DNA of 64,000 bases, taken from the NCBI GenBank assembly GCA_023213395.1, contig CM041465.1:5208001-5272000 (forward strand). Direction: 5' to 3'. Of this stretch, positions 44,134 through 54,894 are shown piece by piece. This DNA is from Cycas panzhihuaensis. Lineage: Eukaryota > Cycadophyta. Below the pieces are notes generated by a model that saw nothing but the letters and a program-made list of their open reading frames with translations, was not told where the DNA came from and ran no database searches. The position numbers were made by a program, and so were the translations under genes. Each line of letters starts with the position of its first letter. Position 1 is the stretch's first letter.

Positions 44134-44431
44134 TGAAAAGAGTAGATCTATCCTTCATCTCTATGCACTAAACACAAAGGCAAACATCGGAGTAAGAGAG
44201 TCTTGAGAGAAAGACAATAACTCTAATAAAATGGGGAGGTAAGAATAAGCCTCCTCCATTAAGATTTTACTTTTATATTAAGAGAGGGAGCATTAGAGTT
44301 AGGTGAAATGAAATTACACATAATATACAAGAAAGAGTATTTCACTTAAGTGATCTAATTTAAAGTTCACTTAAGACCCTTTTTAGAAATAATCAACTAA
44401 TGTAATTATTTTATGATATTAACCTGTTTCA
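44134..44431 (-). mobile_element. 5' LTR of element 1B
   Basis: 298 bp, begins TGAAACAGG and ends CTCTTTTCA on the minus strand. It matches the split 3' LTR and the 1A 3' LTR. Confidence 0.92.
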
Positions 44432-44436
44432 ATATT

Positions 44437-45175
44437 GTCCCTTTGGACCTACTAGTTTGTCCTTTTGAATGGGTGGTTTAAAAGGCATATTCCTCTTTAA
44501 AATATATGGATTTTTATACTTATATTTATATGCCAATATGTTAGATGATTCATTATATATATGCTTTAGTTTCTGCTCATGTTTTATAAGTAGGGATTCT
44601 AAAAGATCCATTATAAGAGTGGGTAATTTATTAAAAATATCAATGTGATTAAGAAATTCTTGTACTAAAGTGATAGACACCTCAAAATATAGGCTATGAT
44701 CTATGAATCAGATATAATCTTACCTATTTTCATCAATTGATCTTTTATAAATCTTATATTTCTTATGTTATTAATCTAATGCTTGACACCTTTAAGTTAT
44801 ATAGTTAACTTCGTAGGTTCAAGGCTCTCATATCATCCTTATGTTTATATAGGTTAATGATTGTATCCCACATATGCTTAGGTATAGTAGTGCCTTTGAT
44901 ATTCAGTATGAGGCTCTATTAATTGACATACTAAGAAAACCATATGTTATTCACATTTTGGATTTATATTCAACATTAATGTCAACATTTGTGTTTAATT
45001 TATTTTTAAAACTAGGGATTGTAATTATATATTTTCCCATTATAAAGTGATCAACATATTTCCACAAATCATTTAAATGAAAGAAACTAAAAATATGATG
45101 TTTCTAAGGAGTGTAATGTTTAAGATCGAGTAATATTTCTATGACAAAACCCATTATGCATCCTCCACTAGCCAT
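44437..45175 (-). pseudogene. gag: copia gag of element C
   Basis: Reading the minus strand from an ATG at 45175 gives a gag-like sequence: a hydrophobic start, HHIFSFFHLNDLWKYVD (about 45070-45120), then an 83-codon open stretch at 44429-44680 with VQEFLNHIDIFNKLPTLIMD and 'ESLLIKHEQKLKHI'. The pattern matches the UBN2 gag family of copia elements. It stops at the 5-bp duplication of element 1B and continues at 31063 with the zinc knuckle. Confidence 0.75.
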
Positions 45176-46317
45176 TTTAAACTTAAAAAACATAAAAAAA
45201 AAACTAGAAAGCAAGTAAAACAACATAGAAATAAAGTACGAAAGGTGTGAAATACTCCAGTCTATACATAAGTAATTGGTATGTGTGATTTTGATTCCTT
45301 GGTCTACTTGTAGGTAGGCAAAATGAGTTAAAAAATATTTTTTTTAAATTTTCTTCAAAATTTTATATAAAAATACTATATGTGATTACTACTAGATTAT
45401 ACATCTAAAAAAGATAAATATTATGGTATACGTATATATCCAAAATAAACTCTTAATTGGTCAAAAAATGCCTTAGTACCTTATGATACATATGACTAGG
45501 TGTTGATTGGCAAGGGGATCTCTTATGAGCTTCAAAATTTATTAAATTCATTATAATATGCTCTAAACTTTAGAAAAATAGAAATGATATTTGACCAAAG
45601 TCTAATATAACATATTCATAGAGAATGTTCCCTCTAATGGTAGCCATTTGATTACTCCTCCATAAAAAATAAAGTTTTAATGCTCAAATGGATATAACTC
45701 TCCTTGATTTTTATTAGGCATATTAGTGATCAGTGTTAGTGACAGTATGCTGCCCTTTTTTATATATTAATACATGTAAAAAATCACTGATATACATGTA
45801 AAAAATATATCATCTTCCTTACATAGTGAGTATGTGAGAATTTGGGTGAGTTTATAAGAGGTTTTAAGGTCAAAATTTTTTGATATGGCCTATATCATAA
45901 TGTTCATTTGTAATGTGAAGGGTGTGCATGCTTTAGCTCTTATTTATTTCCATTATCTATTGGGGTTAATATTCCTCACCTAACTCCTACTATTGGGAAC
46001 ATGTGAAGTGCACTCATATTCATGGTAAGTTAAGGTAATATTATTTTATTATGCATTGTTATTATTATAAAGCTCTATCATTATTTTATATTATTTTGAA
46101 TTTGGAGGTCGAGGAGGATTTCCTCCTTCCTCCCAAGTATATATTTTATGGGGTTTAAAACCCTGGCATTCATAAGCACCACCTTCAACAAAGGATTTTT
46201 AGGTGTACTATTCAAAGATGGCTTAATACAAAAATCTATTAAATGTAGACTTTCAATATGCCTTGAATATTAGTTTGATTTATATGTTCATTTGCTCTGC
46301 TCTGTTCTCTATACTTC
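45176..46317. other. AT-rich stretch without genes; possible LTR end on the right
   Basis: The left part should be the leader of element C, but no primer-binding site or LTR is evident. The right part, about 45850-46317, looks like a plus-strand LTR: it has a TATA-like string (gtatatatttta near 46138), a small palindrome (aggaggatttcctcct, 46113-46128), and ends in 'acttcaaca' next to primer-binding-site units. I could not find its partner LTR. Confidence 0.35.
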
Positions 46318-46433
46318 AACATTTAATATCAAAGCTAGATCTCACTAACATTTGGAATCAGAGCTAGATTTATCCAACATTTGGTATCATAGTTAGATCT
46401 ATCCAACATTTGGTATTAGAGTAAACTTGGTTG
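46318..46433 (+). repeat. Four tandem 29-bp units, each with a primer-binding-site-like core
   Basis: Units start at 46318, 46347, 46376 and 46405, each 'aacattt' followed by a version of TGGTATCAGAGC: TAATATCAAAGC, TGGAATCAGAGC, TGGTATCATAGT and TGGTATTAGAGT. Units 1-3 go on with 'tagatct'-like sequence. A single such site is expected after a 5' LTR; here four lie in register. The array follows a plausible LTR end (acttcaaca). Confidence 0.8.
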
Positions 46434-46971
46434 TATTTTTGGTTGTATAGCTTTTAGATTCTCATACATTTAATGGAAGTGTAACATATGACTACTCATT
46501 GAATTCCTGGAAGCCTGATCTACTTAGTAAAGAAAACAACTTGAATTTTCACCTCCTCTAGAAAGAAATATTGCTCCTAGAAGTTATAGATCTTACGTTT
46601 GTATAGAACACGACTATCCCTATTCATATATTTGATATATCATTCAATAATTTATACTCATTTTTATAAATTTATTTATCTCAATTATTGGCAATCATTT
46701 ATTTATATATTCTATATTTGTTATATTTTACATTTGATTTTTGTCGATCTTATCTAATATCAAAACCTAATAAAATCCAGTTATATGCACAACTAGTCAT
46801 TGTCTTACCTTTTTATTCTTAGACATTTACTTATAGCAAACGTTGGTTATTTGAAATAAATATTTCCCAACAATTTTTTCCTTTTTGGTTTTTAGTTTTG
46901 TGGACATGATTTTGGCACATCTTCAAAGGCTTTCCTTTTCTCGAAAGTCACAAGGTGGAGTCTTTAAAAAC
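46434..46971. other. AT-rich stretch up to gypsy element Gy1
   Basis: No gene recognised. If the array at 46318 marks the start of a plus-strand element, this and 62284 onward would be its 5' interior, separated by Gy1. Confidence 0.35.
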
Positions 46972-47387
46972 TGGGACGTGTCTTCTTATAAGTGCTCCTT
47001 GAGATAGTAGAAAAATGACAATTGCAATCACATCATTATGTCCAATAGGGCAAACAGATTAATAGAGCATTTCATAAGAACACAAGAGCACCAAATGATC
47101 ACCAAAATAGAGAGTACTGTAGCACAATCTTTATAAAAAGTTATATTAAGTTGACCATCATTTACAATCTATGACCCTTATATAGATAAAAGCGGGTCTT
47201 TCACATGCAATCCTATTGGTGGCCTAAGGGACCTTACATTTTATTAGACGACATAGTGGCCTTGCATATCATTGGCCAACTTATCAGCTTATGCACAAAG
47301 TTCCACAATTAACTTTATCTCTTAAACTCCTAATAGCTTTCCATATAATAGTGTTTTATATAACTTAGTGAGATGAGTTATGTAATA
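46972..47387 (-). mobile_element. 3' LTR of Gy1
   Basis: Matches 61863-62278. The adjoining purine tract is ggtcccctccctt (plus strand) at 47388-47400. Confidence 0.93.
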
Positions 47388-47400
47388 GGTCCCCTCCCTT

Positions 47401-47871
47401 GAGATGTCGAGTCCTCGAGGCATGTGAGATATAATGCTTTTTGATAAAATCATTAGATTCCTAAGTTGCTTCGTCTGAGTTGTAGCCTACCCATTGTATC
47501 AATTATTCTAAAATAAACTGATTCCGGAGACGGTGTTGTTTGCTAGCTAGTATACATTCTAGAGGTATGAATAAGGTTTACTCTTCATCTAGAATTGGAA
47601 GGGTTATTTGGGGGACATAGGTTTTGCTTAGATACTTTCGAAGATAGGATACATGAAAAATATTATGGATGTTGGTGGTGAGGGGAAGATCAAGAACATA
47701 TGCAACTTCACCAATACATTTAAGGACTTTATAGGGGCCATAATATTGAGGGCTAAGTTTGTGGTTCTTATAATAGCAAAGGGATTGTTACTTATAAGGT
47801 TGGAGACAAAGGAATATAAGATCACCAATATTGAAGGAGTGATCAAAATGGTGGTGGTCTGTTAATTATTT
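47401..47871 (-). pseudogene. pol: gypsy integrase C-terminus and chromodomain (Gy1)
   Basis: The minus strand reads HFDHSFNIGDLIFLCLQPYK, the GPY/F module YGPYKVLKCIGEVAYVLDLP, NIHNIFHVSYLRKYL and then a chromodomain: LEC-ILASKQHRLRNQ and LIQWVGYNSDEAT-x-E (about 47465-47510). The W-x-GY...EAT-W-E signature is typical of chromovirus integrases, where the domain may steer integration toward particular chromatin. One stop replaces the terminal Trp and one precedes LIQW. The frame starts at the H insertion site. Confidence 0.9.
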
Positions 47872-47876
47872 CATTC

Positions 47877-48304
47877 TGTGAGAATAGAGGCACATGTACA
47901 ACGTTAACATGATCTACATATGCAAGAAATAACAAGAAATAACACTACATAGGTACACATTAATTGATAGGTGGAAAACCCCTTCTAAGGAAGAAAAACC
48001 ACCTCCAAAATCTAATTTATTAATAAAGAATAAATACCATTCTACAAAACCACCATCAACCAAAATAGCCTTTAAACAAGCATTTGGACAGCCCTCCTAG
48101 ATTCTTGGAACCATCTCTATGAATCTAGGAGATGAATAAATACTAAGGAGATTTGTTGGAATGCAGTTCTGTATTTCAATGACTTTCCACAAATTAATAA
48201 AATAAACATAAGTTTAAACATTATAATCACTTAAATTACATATTAAACATGTGACTAAATAATGACATAAAAGAAACATAAAGTTTATATTATGTCATCT
48301 AACA
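47877..48304 (-). mobile_element. 3' LTR of element H
   Basis: Matches 56021-56447. The purine tract (tccccctttaatg on the plus strand) starts at 48305. Confidence 0.94.
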
Positions 48305-48319
48305 TCCCCCTTTAATGTA

Positions 48320-48930
48320 AACTTTTATACTGGAGAGAAAAGAAGAGCTTCATCATGGTGGTCCCTCTTTGATGGAGATTACTTTTATCTGCAACAGATC
48401 TCTAAGGTTCAAGAATTTAAATTCAGTTAGAGACTTTGTAAGTATGTCAACAATCTGTAGATCTGTTGGACAATAAGACAAAGAAACAAGATTATCAGTA
48501 ACTAAATTGCGAATAAAATGTTGATGTAATTCAATATGCTTAGTCCTAGAATGAGAAACTGGATTTGTAGCTATAGTAATTGCACCTTGATTATCAACTT
48601 TAATTTCAATGGAAGAGTTCAGAGATAAACCAATTTCATTTAGTAAATATTTTAGCCAAAGTGCTTCTTTACCAACTTCAACAAGTGTACGATATTCTGC
48701 TTCAGTTATAAATAAAGTAAGTGCCTACATTTTCTTACTAGACCAAGTAATAGGTGAGGAATCTATAAAAAATACATAACCTGAAGTAGATTTGTGATCA
48801 GTTATATCACCTGCCCAATCAGAATCAGTATATCTAGTTAACGTTAGTGGTTTATTACAAAAATTATAAGTTAACCCATAAAACATAGTATGCTTTAGAT
48901 ATCGTAAGATATGTTTGCCTGCTTTCCAAT
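48320..48930 (-). pseudogene. pol: copia RNase H of element H
   Basis: The minus strand reads SSGYVFFIDSSPITWSSKK (about 48735-48790), ITEAEYRTLVEVGKEALWL (about 48655-48710), then a stretch corresponding to the D-N-Q block, H-S-R-TKHIELHQHFIRN (about 48510-48560) and QIVDILTKSLTEF (about 48425-48470). The pieces are nearly collinear, making this one of the less decayed RNase H domains in the window. Confidence 0.88.
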
Positions 48931-49921
48931 GTCATTCGTGTGGTTGTTGCATATAACAGGAACATAAAGCAACATCATAAGAAATGTCAGGGCGGGTGTG
49001 AGTTAGATAGATAAGACTACCAATTAGTTGTCTATATAGAGATGGATCACATAATGGAGTTGGACAATCAGTATATAGTTTAACTCTTGATTGTAACAGA
49101 TTAGATATAGGTTTAGCATTTTCCATATTAAACTACTAAATTAAGTCTAGAATATACTTAGGTTGAGATATTATTATATTTGAATGATTTTAATAAACTT
49201 GTACACCAAGAAAGTAATGTAATAGACCTAAATCAGTCATTTCGAATTTGTTCATTAAAGTAGATTTTAGATGATGAATATTATGAATTGATGATCCAGT
49301 AATGATAATGTTATCAACATAGAGGATTAGAATAGTAAGATTTTCATTTTCACGTTTAAAATAAAGATTTGGATCACTAATACATCTAGTGTATCCAATG
49401 TGAATTAAATAATCATCTACTTTGGTATACCAAGCTCGAGGAGCTTGTTTTAAACCGTAAATAGAATTTTTAAGCTTACAAACTAAATTACGATTTTCAA
49501 TAAATCCAGGTGGCTATGACATATAGATCTCTTCTTTAAAATCACCATTCAAGAAAGCACTCTTAACATCCATTTGGTGGATTTCCCAACCAAACTTGGC
49601 TACAAGAGCAATAATTATCTTGATTGTGTTCATCTTTGCAACAGGGGCAAAGGTTTCATTATAATCAGTACCATCTATTTAAGAAAATCCTTTTGCAACA
49701 AGGTGAGATTTATATTTTTCAACTGCGCCTGTTGAGTTATATTTAGTCCTATAGACCCATTTACAGTCGATAACATTTTTCTCAGGTGGGAGAGGAATAA
49801 GATCCCAGGTTAAATTTCTAATTAAGGCATCAAATTCAGTCTGCATAACATACTGCCATACAAGATTGTTGTTAACTTGTTTAAATGTTTTGGGATCATT
49901 GTTATCCATTATTTTTGCCAT
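48931..49921 (-). pseudogene. pol: copia reverse transcriptase of element H
   Basis: An open stretch of 80 codons (49679-49921) reads KQVNNNLVWQYVMQTEFDAL, DCKWVYRTKYNSTGAVEKYK and LVAKGFS. Further along are QMDVKSAFLNGDFKEEIYM (about 49520-49580), NSIYGLKQAPRAWYTKVD (about 49415-49470), the active-site region with LTILILYVDNIIITGSS (about 49285-49340; the second Asp is Asn) and YRQLIGSLIYLTHTRPDISY (about 48975-49040). Few stops interrupt it. Confidence 0.9.
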
Positions 49922-50354
49922 TAAGATAAAATTAGCATGTAATTTTTACGTACGTATGCATTTGGTATCGATAGGATTACCTATATCAGATCTAGTATCG
50001 ATAAGCATTTTTGTTGCCCAAATAGGTTGCTTGTGAGTAACTGTATTTGAAGATGCAGGTTGATTTAATGAACTAGCCTGAAGGGAAAGATCTATTTCAG
50101 TGGGTTCAGATAGAGTCCAATTTTAGACTTGAGTTGATAAAGATTCTATAATTTCTGAATCAGCTTGTTTATCATAAGGGTCAACCAAACAAGTATTGGT
50201 TAACAAATTTTCAACAGGAAGTTCTACATAAGTAGATGTGGAAGAAGATCATTCTTCATCAAATATTATATCACACAAAATAGAAATGTGATGCGTGATT
50301 GGATCTAAGAGTCTATAAGCTTTACTCTCTTCGTTGTATCTAATGAATATGTAT

Positions 50355-51112
50355 TTTTAACTTTTTTTGTCTAATTTTTTATGTTTTTCGTGAAGGATGT
50401 ATCCCCACGTAATAGTGCTAAAGATTCGTAAATGATTGATAGATGGTTTTCTTCTAGAAAATTTTTGTTCTGGAGTAATGTTCTGTAGACATTTACTAGG
50501 TAAACGATTTAATAAATAATTAGAGCAGTTAATTGCTTCTGCCCATAATTTTAAATCTAGATTTTTTGCATGTAACGTACAACGAGTTATTTCAACAAGA
50601 GTACGGTTTTTGCATTCAGCAACACTGTCTTGTTGAGGTGTGTATGCAACAGAATGTTGGAACCAAATTCTGTATAATTTATAGAAAGAAGTAAATTTTC
50701 TACTTAAACATTCCTTAGAATTATCTGATTGAAATATTTTAATTTTTGAATTTGATTGATTTTCGGCTAACGTTTTATATTCAACGAAAATGTCAAACAC
50801 TTGACTACGTGTTTTGAGCATGTAAACCCAATATTTTCTTGAATAATCATCTATAAATGTAACAAAGTAACAAGAACCTAAATATGGTGTTACATGAAAG
50901 GGTTCACATATGTTAGAGTGGACAAGTTCAAGTGGAGCAGTTGCACTGTATTGAGTTTTGTGTAGAAATGGATCCATGTGTTATTTACCTGTCACACAGG
51001 CTTCACAAACACCATAAACAGTGTTTAAAGGTGGTAAACCATGAACCATTTCATGCTTCTTTAAAAATTGCAGTTTGCCAAAACTTGTATGGGTAAATCT
51101 TGCATGCTAAAG
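50355..51112 (-). pseudogene. pol: copia integrase of element H
   Basis: The longest open coding stretch of the window, 206 codons (50357-50977), holds the catalytic core: LELVHSNICEPFHV (first Asp changed to Asn), YFVTFIDDYSRKYWVYM, IKIFQSDNSKECLSRKF (second Asp kept), VAECKNRTLVEITRC (Glu kept), LKLWAEAINCSNYLLNRLP and ITPEQKFSRRKPSINHLRIF. Upstream, the zinc domain reads RFTHTSFGKLQFLKKHEMVH and CEACVTGK (about 50990-51100). Despite the open frame, the lost Asp would abolish strand transfer. Confidence 0.93.
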
Positions 51113-51540
51113 TTAGCTGACTGAGTCAGATTTGGCAATAAAGGCACTAAAAGATTTTATTTTATTATTTTGAAGACTTGTTAGATTATTGAGACATGTG
51201 TTATGATTAACAGGTCCTGAGGCAATATGTCTGAATTTATTTAATGGTTCCTTAATGATAAATTTATTTTTCCAGAATTCAATGACAAGGTCTTTTTGGT
51301 AGATTTGATAAACTGAGAGTAGGTTTGGTAACAAACCAGGTACGTAAAAGATGTCCTTGATTGAACCATCTTTTAAGATAACATCACCTGATCCTTTGAC
51401 TTTAAGTTGATTACCACTTCCGAAAGAAATCTCTTCTTCAGAGTTCATATTGGATTGATAAGTGGTTAAATTTTTCTAGTGTCCAGTCATGTGATAGGAT
51501 GCACTAGAGTCAAGGATCTACTGTGATGGTTGATTTGAAG
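51113..51540 (-). pseudogene. pol: copia protease region of element H
   Basis: Near 51500-51530 the minus strand reads ILDSSASYHMTGH, the aspartic-protease motif D-S-G-A with Gly changed to Ser. An open stretch of 111 codons (51113-51448) follows: EEEISFGSGNQLKVKGSGDV, DIFYVPGLLPNLLSVYQIYQ and the start of the pre-integrase region. It is continuous with integrase except for one stop. Confidence 0.9.
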
Positions 51541-52189
51541 GGGCAACAAACGCAGAAGTTGTTGCTGCTAAAGAACGATTATGAGATTGATGATTTTGGG
51601 TTCGTGATTGAGAATGGGATTGAAAATGAGATTGAGAATGGGATTGAGGTTTATTTTGTAATCCCTTGGAAGATTTCCATGCTTCCGAAGCTATTCTACT
51701 TCTATAGACATCAATAGTGTGGCCTCTTTTATGACAATAGGCACAACTAGTGTTCTGAGAAGAAGTTACATTGTTCCTATTATAAAAGAATTGATTAGGA
51801 GTATTCTGGTGTTTAGTTGGACTAGAATATTTTACATTATTTTGTGAATTAGATGGTGAACCTTTATGAGGTTTTGAAACTTTGGATTACTATGAAAATT
51901 ATTTTGTTGTTTGTTTTTAAATTATGGCTTAGTTTTAGAAAACAAAGCCTGTGAAGGATCTTTTAAGGCACCTATTTGAATTGACATTATCTAATATTCA
52001 ATCGGCTGGTTTATCAACTGATTAAATATTATAGGTGGGTTGCCAGCTTGTTATCTGGCAGTTTTGTAGAGATTAAAGTGTTTTGGTAGTTTGTTTACTA
52101 CAAGATGTACAAGTGTGTCGTCGTCTCTAGCATGCAGAGTTATTTTTTCAACATCACCTTCTTTGGTTTTAGATTTGATGCAGTTATCT
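51541..52189 (-). pseudogene. gag: copia gag C-terminal part of element H
   Basis: The minus strand carries the zinc knuckle CAYCHKRGHTIDVYRSR (about 51700-51755; the last Cys is Tyr), preceded by Asn/Lys/Ser-rich sequence, and before that TLHARDDDTLVHLVVNKLPK (about 52080-52150). It ends at the target duplication of the LINE tail (52177-52189). Repeated Asn/Glu-type codons ('ngienei' on the plus strand, 51597-51650) give a degenerate short repeat. Confidence 0.82.
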
Positions 52190-53267
52190 TTTTTTTTTAT
52201 TAGATAAAATGAATTTTAGTGGGTTTGAAAGAGGATCCCACAACCTAATACATCAAGAAATGTGGCATGACAGATAAGTATGAGTCCAGTGGCATTACGG
52301 ACTAGGCACGAAGCGAGTCTTGGGACAAGCCCCGCGGCTAGCTACTGCATCAAGTCCTTCTCAACCAGAACCAAAAGATCCCTGGGAAAATCTGACTGCC
52401 ATATTTGTCTTGTCTTTTGTCTCACTCCCCAATTTGCTAGAAAATCTACTGGTTTATTTCCATCTCTCAGAGTATGCCTAATACGGACTTCTGGCAGCCT
52501 CTTAATGATTTCCTTGGCGTCATTAAATAAAAGTTGGAATCTCCAATCCGGAATAACCTCCTCTTTCAAGGATTTCACCACAACCTCAGAATCTCCCTCA
52601 ATAATCACTTTCTGATAATTACCTTCCACCACAAGGTCAAGAGCTTTGAGCATAGCGTGCATCTCTGCATAGTGGTTTGTTTGGCAGTCATAGAATTCCG
52701 CAAAAGCCCAAAGGGTAGACCCAGAATGGTCTCTACAGATACCTCCCGGCCCCGGATTCCCTTTCTTTGCACCATCAAAGTTTATCTTGACCCATGTCTC
52801 CTCGGGAGGCACCACTTGATATCTTTATTCTTTCCGCCCGAAAGTAGGAACAATATCCCACTTGCTCAGAATCCTTCTCTCTGGCCCAAGCATGGGTTTT
52901 TCTTTCACAGATATGAGGTTCTCTCTTACTTCTGCACAAATTCTACAATAAATAGTAGTCTGGTCCATCCGCTTTGCCTGGAAGATTCTACGGTTCCTTT
53001 CTTTCTATATGTTCCAGGCTAGGATCGGAAGAGCACTAGTCCATATGCAACTCAACGTCCTGCTCCTGAATGGGCTTCTCCAGGCCATCCACAGATCCGA
53101 TATCTTCTCCGAGAATATCCAATTTACCTCGAGTTTTCCCAGCAGCATTCTCCATACCTCCCTTGTGTAAGAGCACTCCAAAAAGATGTGGTCCATAGAC
53201 TCTTCCTCCGAGTAGCATAAAGTACATCTGTTTGCCAGCGTAAACCCTCTTCTTTTTTTTTTTTTTT
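52190..53267 (-). mobile_element. 5'-truncated LINE tail inserted in H gag
   Basis: A 1078-bp insert flanked by a perfect 13-bp duplication gatgcagttatct (52177-52189 and 53268-53280). Its 3' end is the A tail seen as a T run at 52190-52198. It keeps only the ORF2 zinc-finger segment and RNase H plus 3' UTR. Its 5' end carries an additional 15-bp A run in element sense (T run 53253-53267 on the plus strand), which is unusual. GC content is higher than in surrounding sequence and stops are few, so it is younger than LINE 8024-12616. Confidence 0.95.
52342..53250 (-). pseudogene. LINE ORF2 zinc-finger and RNase H part
   Basis: The minus strand starts with CTLCYSEEESMDHIFLECSY (zf-RVT, about 53155-53215) and 'REVWRMLLGKLEVNW', and after one stop and a frame change reads RNase H in an intact stretch of 157 codons (52342-52815): WVKINFDGAKKGNPGPGGIC, HYAEMHAMLKALDLV, IIEGDSEVVVKSLKEEV and IRHTLRDGNKPVDFLANWGV. 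All RNase H acidic positions (NFDGA, AEM, GDSE, N-x-x-x-D) are present. Truncation removed endonuclease and RT, so the copy cannot move itself. Confidence 0.92.
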
Positions 53268-53280
53268 GATGCAGTTATCT

Positions 53281-53760
53281 AGATCTTTATTAATTAATTA
53301 ATTTTTAGTTAAAAAATCCTTAAAATTAGAAAAATCGTCAAAAGTAAGGTTGTACAATTGTTGTTATAGGACAACCACTTGATGTGTATCAACCTTGTCA
53401 TATTTTTCTTGCAAGGTTTTGCAGACAGTGGGTAAGTCATCTTTTTCAGAAAACTGCTAACTAATTTCTGGTGAAAGTGAGTTTAATATGGTGCCTAAGG
53501 CGGCATCTAAGTTCATCAGATATACTATATAACTCTCTGTAGCATCTGCTTTTGGTTTTTAAAATTCACTTGTCACATATCGCCATATCTTTTGCTATTT
53601 GAGCTGATGGGATATGTAATTCCTCCAGTTGGCATAGTTTGAGTCGGTTAATACTGGAATTGGAACGCAGGTGATTATCCCTGGCATTAATGCCATATTG
53701 GGAGTGTTGAGATTTGACTGTAGATTGAAGAGTTATGAAGGTGATTGGCAAAATAATCAC
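53281..53760 (-). pseudogene. gag: copia gag N-terminal part of element H
   Basis: In shifting frames the minus strand reads NYANWRNYISHQLKQQKIWR (about 53575-53640) and LGTILNSLSPEIS with KTLQEKYDKVDTHQVV (about 53390-53490), a copia gag pattern (N-Y-x-x-W then L-x-x-x-Y). It continues on the other side of the LINE insertion at 52176. A 64-codon stretch at 53566-53760 in another frame is a shadow of it. Confidence 0.8.
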
Positions 53761-53869
53761 TTAGTAAAAAGTACTAATCATGTTAATAGATATAATTCAA
53801 GAAGGTATTCTAGTATGTATTAATTGTTTTTAAAGAAAAAATCATATGTTTGTAAACAAATTGAATAAA

Positions 53870-54175
53870 CAAACAACTTCTTAAAACATTGCCTTAAGCA
53901 GTCCCTTTTGATAAACAATTCTCTTTGAGAAATAGTCCTCTTTGATAAATAGTCCCCCTTTGATAAACAAATTAGTTGCCCTTACTCTAAACAAATGAAA
54001 AGTCCCCCGTTGATTAAAACAGTTCTTAAAAAAAATTCGTTTTTTTTTTTTTTTTAAAGATTATATGTTCTTAAGCAAGTAGTCCCCCTTTAATAGACAA
54101 TCCCTATTTAATAAACAATCCCCTTTTTGATAGAAAGAAACTATCCCCTTTCAAATGAAAAGAACAGATATTCAC
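53870..54175 (-). repeat. Degenerate array of polypurine-tract-like units in H leader
   Basis: At least eight imperfect units of about 18-25 bp resembling 'agtcccctttgataaacaa' follow each other, most clearly at 53900-53975 and 54075-54150. On the element strand they read as AAAGGGGGAC runs, similar in look to a polypurine tract. An uninterrupted T run splits the array near 54041-54055. Confidence 0.7.
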
Positions 54176-54894
54176 TTGTTTTTAGCCAAAAAGCTAAGAA
54201 AAAAATAAATTTTCTTTAAGTTAATTTAAACTTTGTTAAAGGTATATCTAGATGTATATATATTATTTTTAAATGGGTGTTTGAAGAGTAAAATACATCG
54301 AATATTTGATAAAGAAAAAGCAAAGTTAATAGACAAGGGGAAGGTTAGTTTTTTTAATATTTAAAAGTTGATTAAGAGGGGATGGGAAATTGATTTTAAT
54401 CTTAGAATATAATGGAGGAGGGAGGGTTAATTTAATTTTGTAAATAAAAAAATAAGTGGATACTTATTTTAACATTAATAAAAGATAAATATCCTAAGGT
54501 TTGATTAAAAAAAAAAAAGATTTTTAAGTAAGTGTGATTAAGGGGGTAATGCTTGATTTAATTTAAGGGAAGGGGGGTATTTGATTAAATTAAAATGTGA
54601 TAAGTGAGGGGTGTTGTGGATTTTAGGTACTAAGGATTAACTAAAAAAAAGGGTTTTAATTTTTAAAAATGTAAGGGGGGGTAGATATAATAAATGTATT
54701 ACATTATATAGAAAAGGGGGGGTAATTGATTTATATATTAATGTGATAAAGAGGAGTTTTAAAAATTAATGTAATAAGTGAGGTTTTAAGGTATAGAGGG
54801 GGTTTGTATCTTAAAGTTTAATAATTAAAAAACTCTAGGTTTAATTTAGCATTTATATATATAATATTATATATAAAAAAAAACGAAATCGAAA
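54176..54894 (-). other. AT-rich leader of H with G runs on the plus strand
   Basis: No genes. Between 54540 and 54735 there are repeated runs of five to seven G separated by A/T-rich spacers, giving a strongly skewed strand composition. Confidence 0.5.

Larger units (their letters stand above)
31064..44431 (-). mobile_element. copia element 1B (same family as 1A), rearranged
   Basis: The 5' LTR is 44134-44431 (298 bp). The 3' LTR is 31064-31117 plus 35621-35864, again 298 bp once element F is removed. Flanking 5-mers gtatt (31059-31063) and atatt (44432-44436) are a target duplication with one change. Leader, gag and pre-integrase match 1A. However, the section corresponding to 1A positions of about 3405-5418 is missing and is replaced by 3.25 kb of gypsy sequence (37126-40380). 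RT C-terminus, RNase H and 3' UTR resume at 37125. It interrupts element C. Confidence 0.92.
12617..45175 (-). mobile_element. Old copia element C, split into four pieces
   Basis: Four minus-strand copia fragments are collinear once three later LTR elements and their target duplications are removed: gag (44437-45175), zinc knuckle plus integrase C-terminus (30334-31063), RT start (21414-21681), and RT plus RNase H (13018-14145). The joins fall at exact insertion sites: 1B at 31063/44432, D at 21681/30329, E at 14145/21409. For example, the RT block 'KSAFMN' at the right of E continues as GDL-like 'RDLIEEIYME' at its left. C is therefore the oldest LTR element in this block. Its protease and most of its integrase are deleted. 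The right limit is set at the gag start; the 5' LTR is not recognised. Confidence 0.85.
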
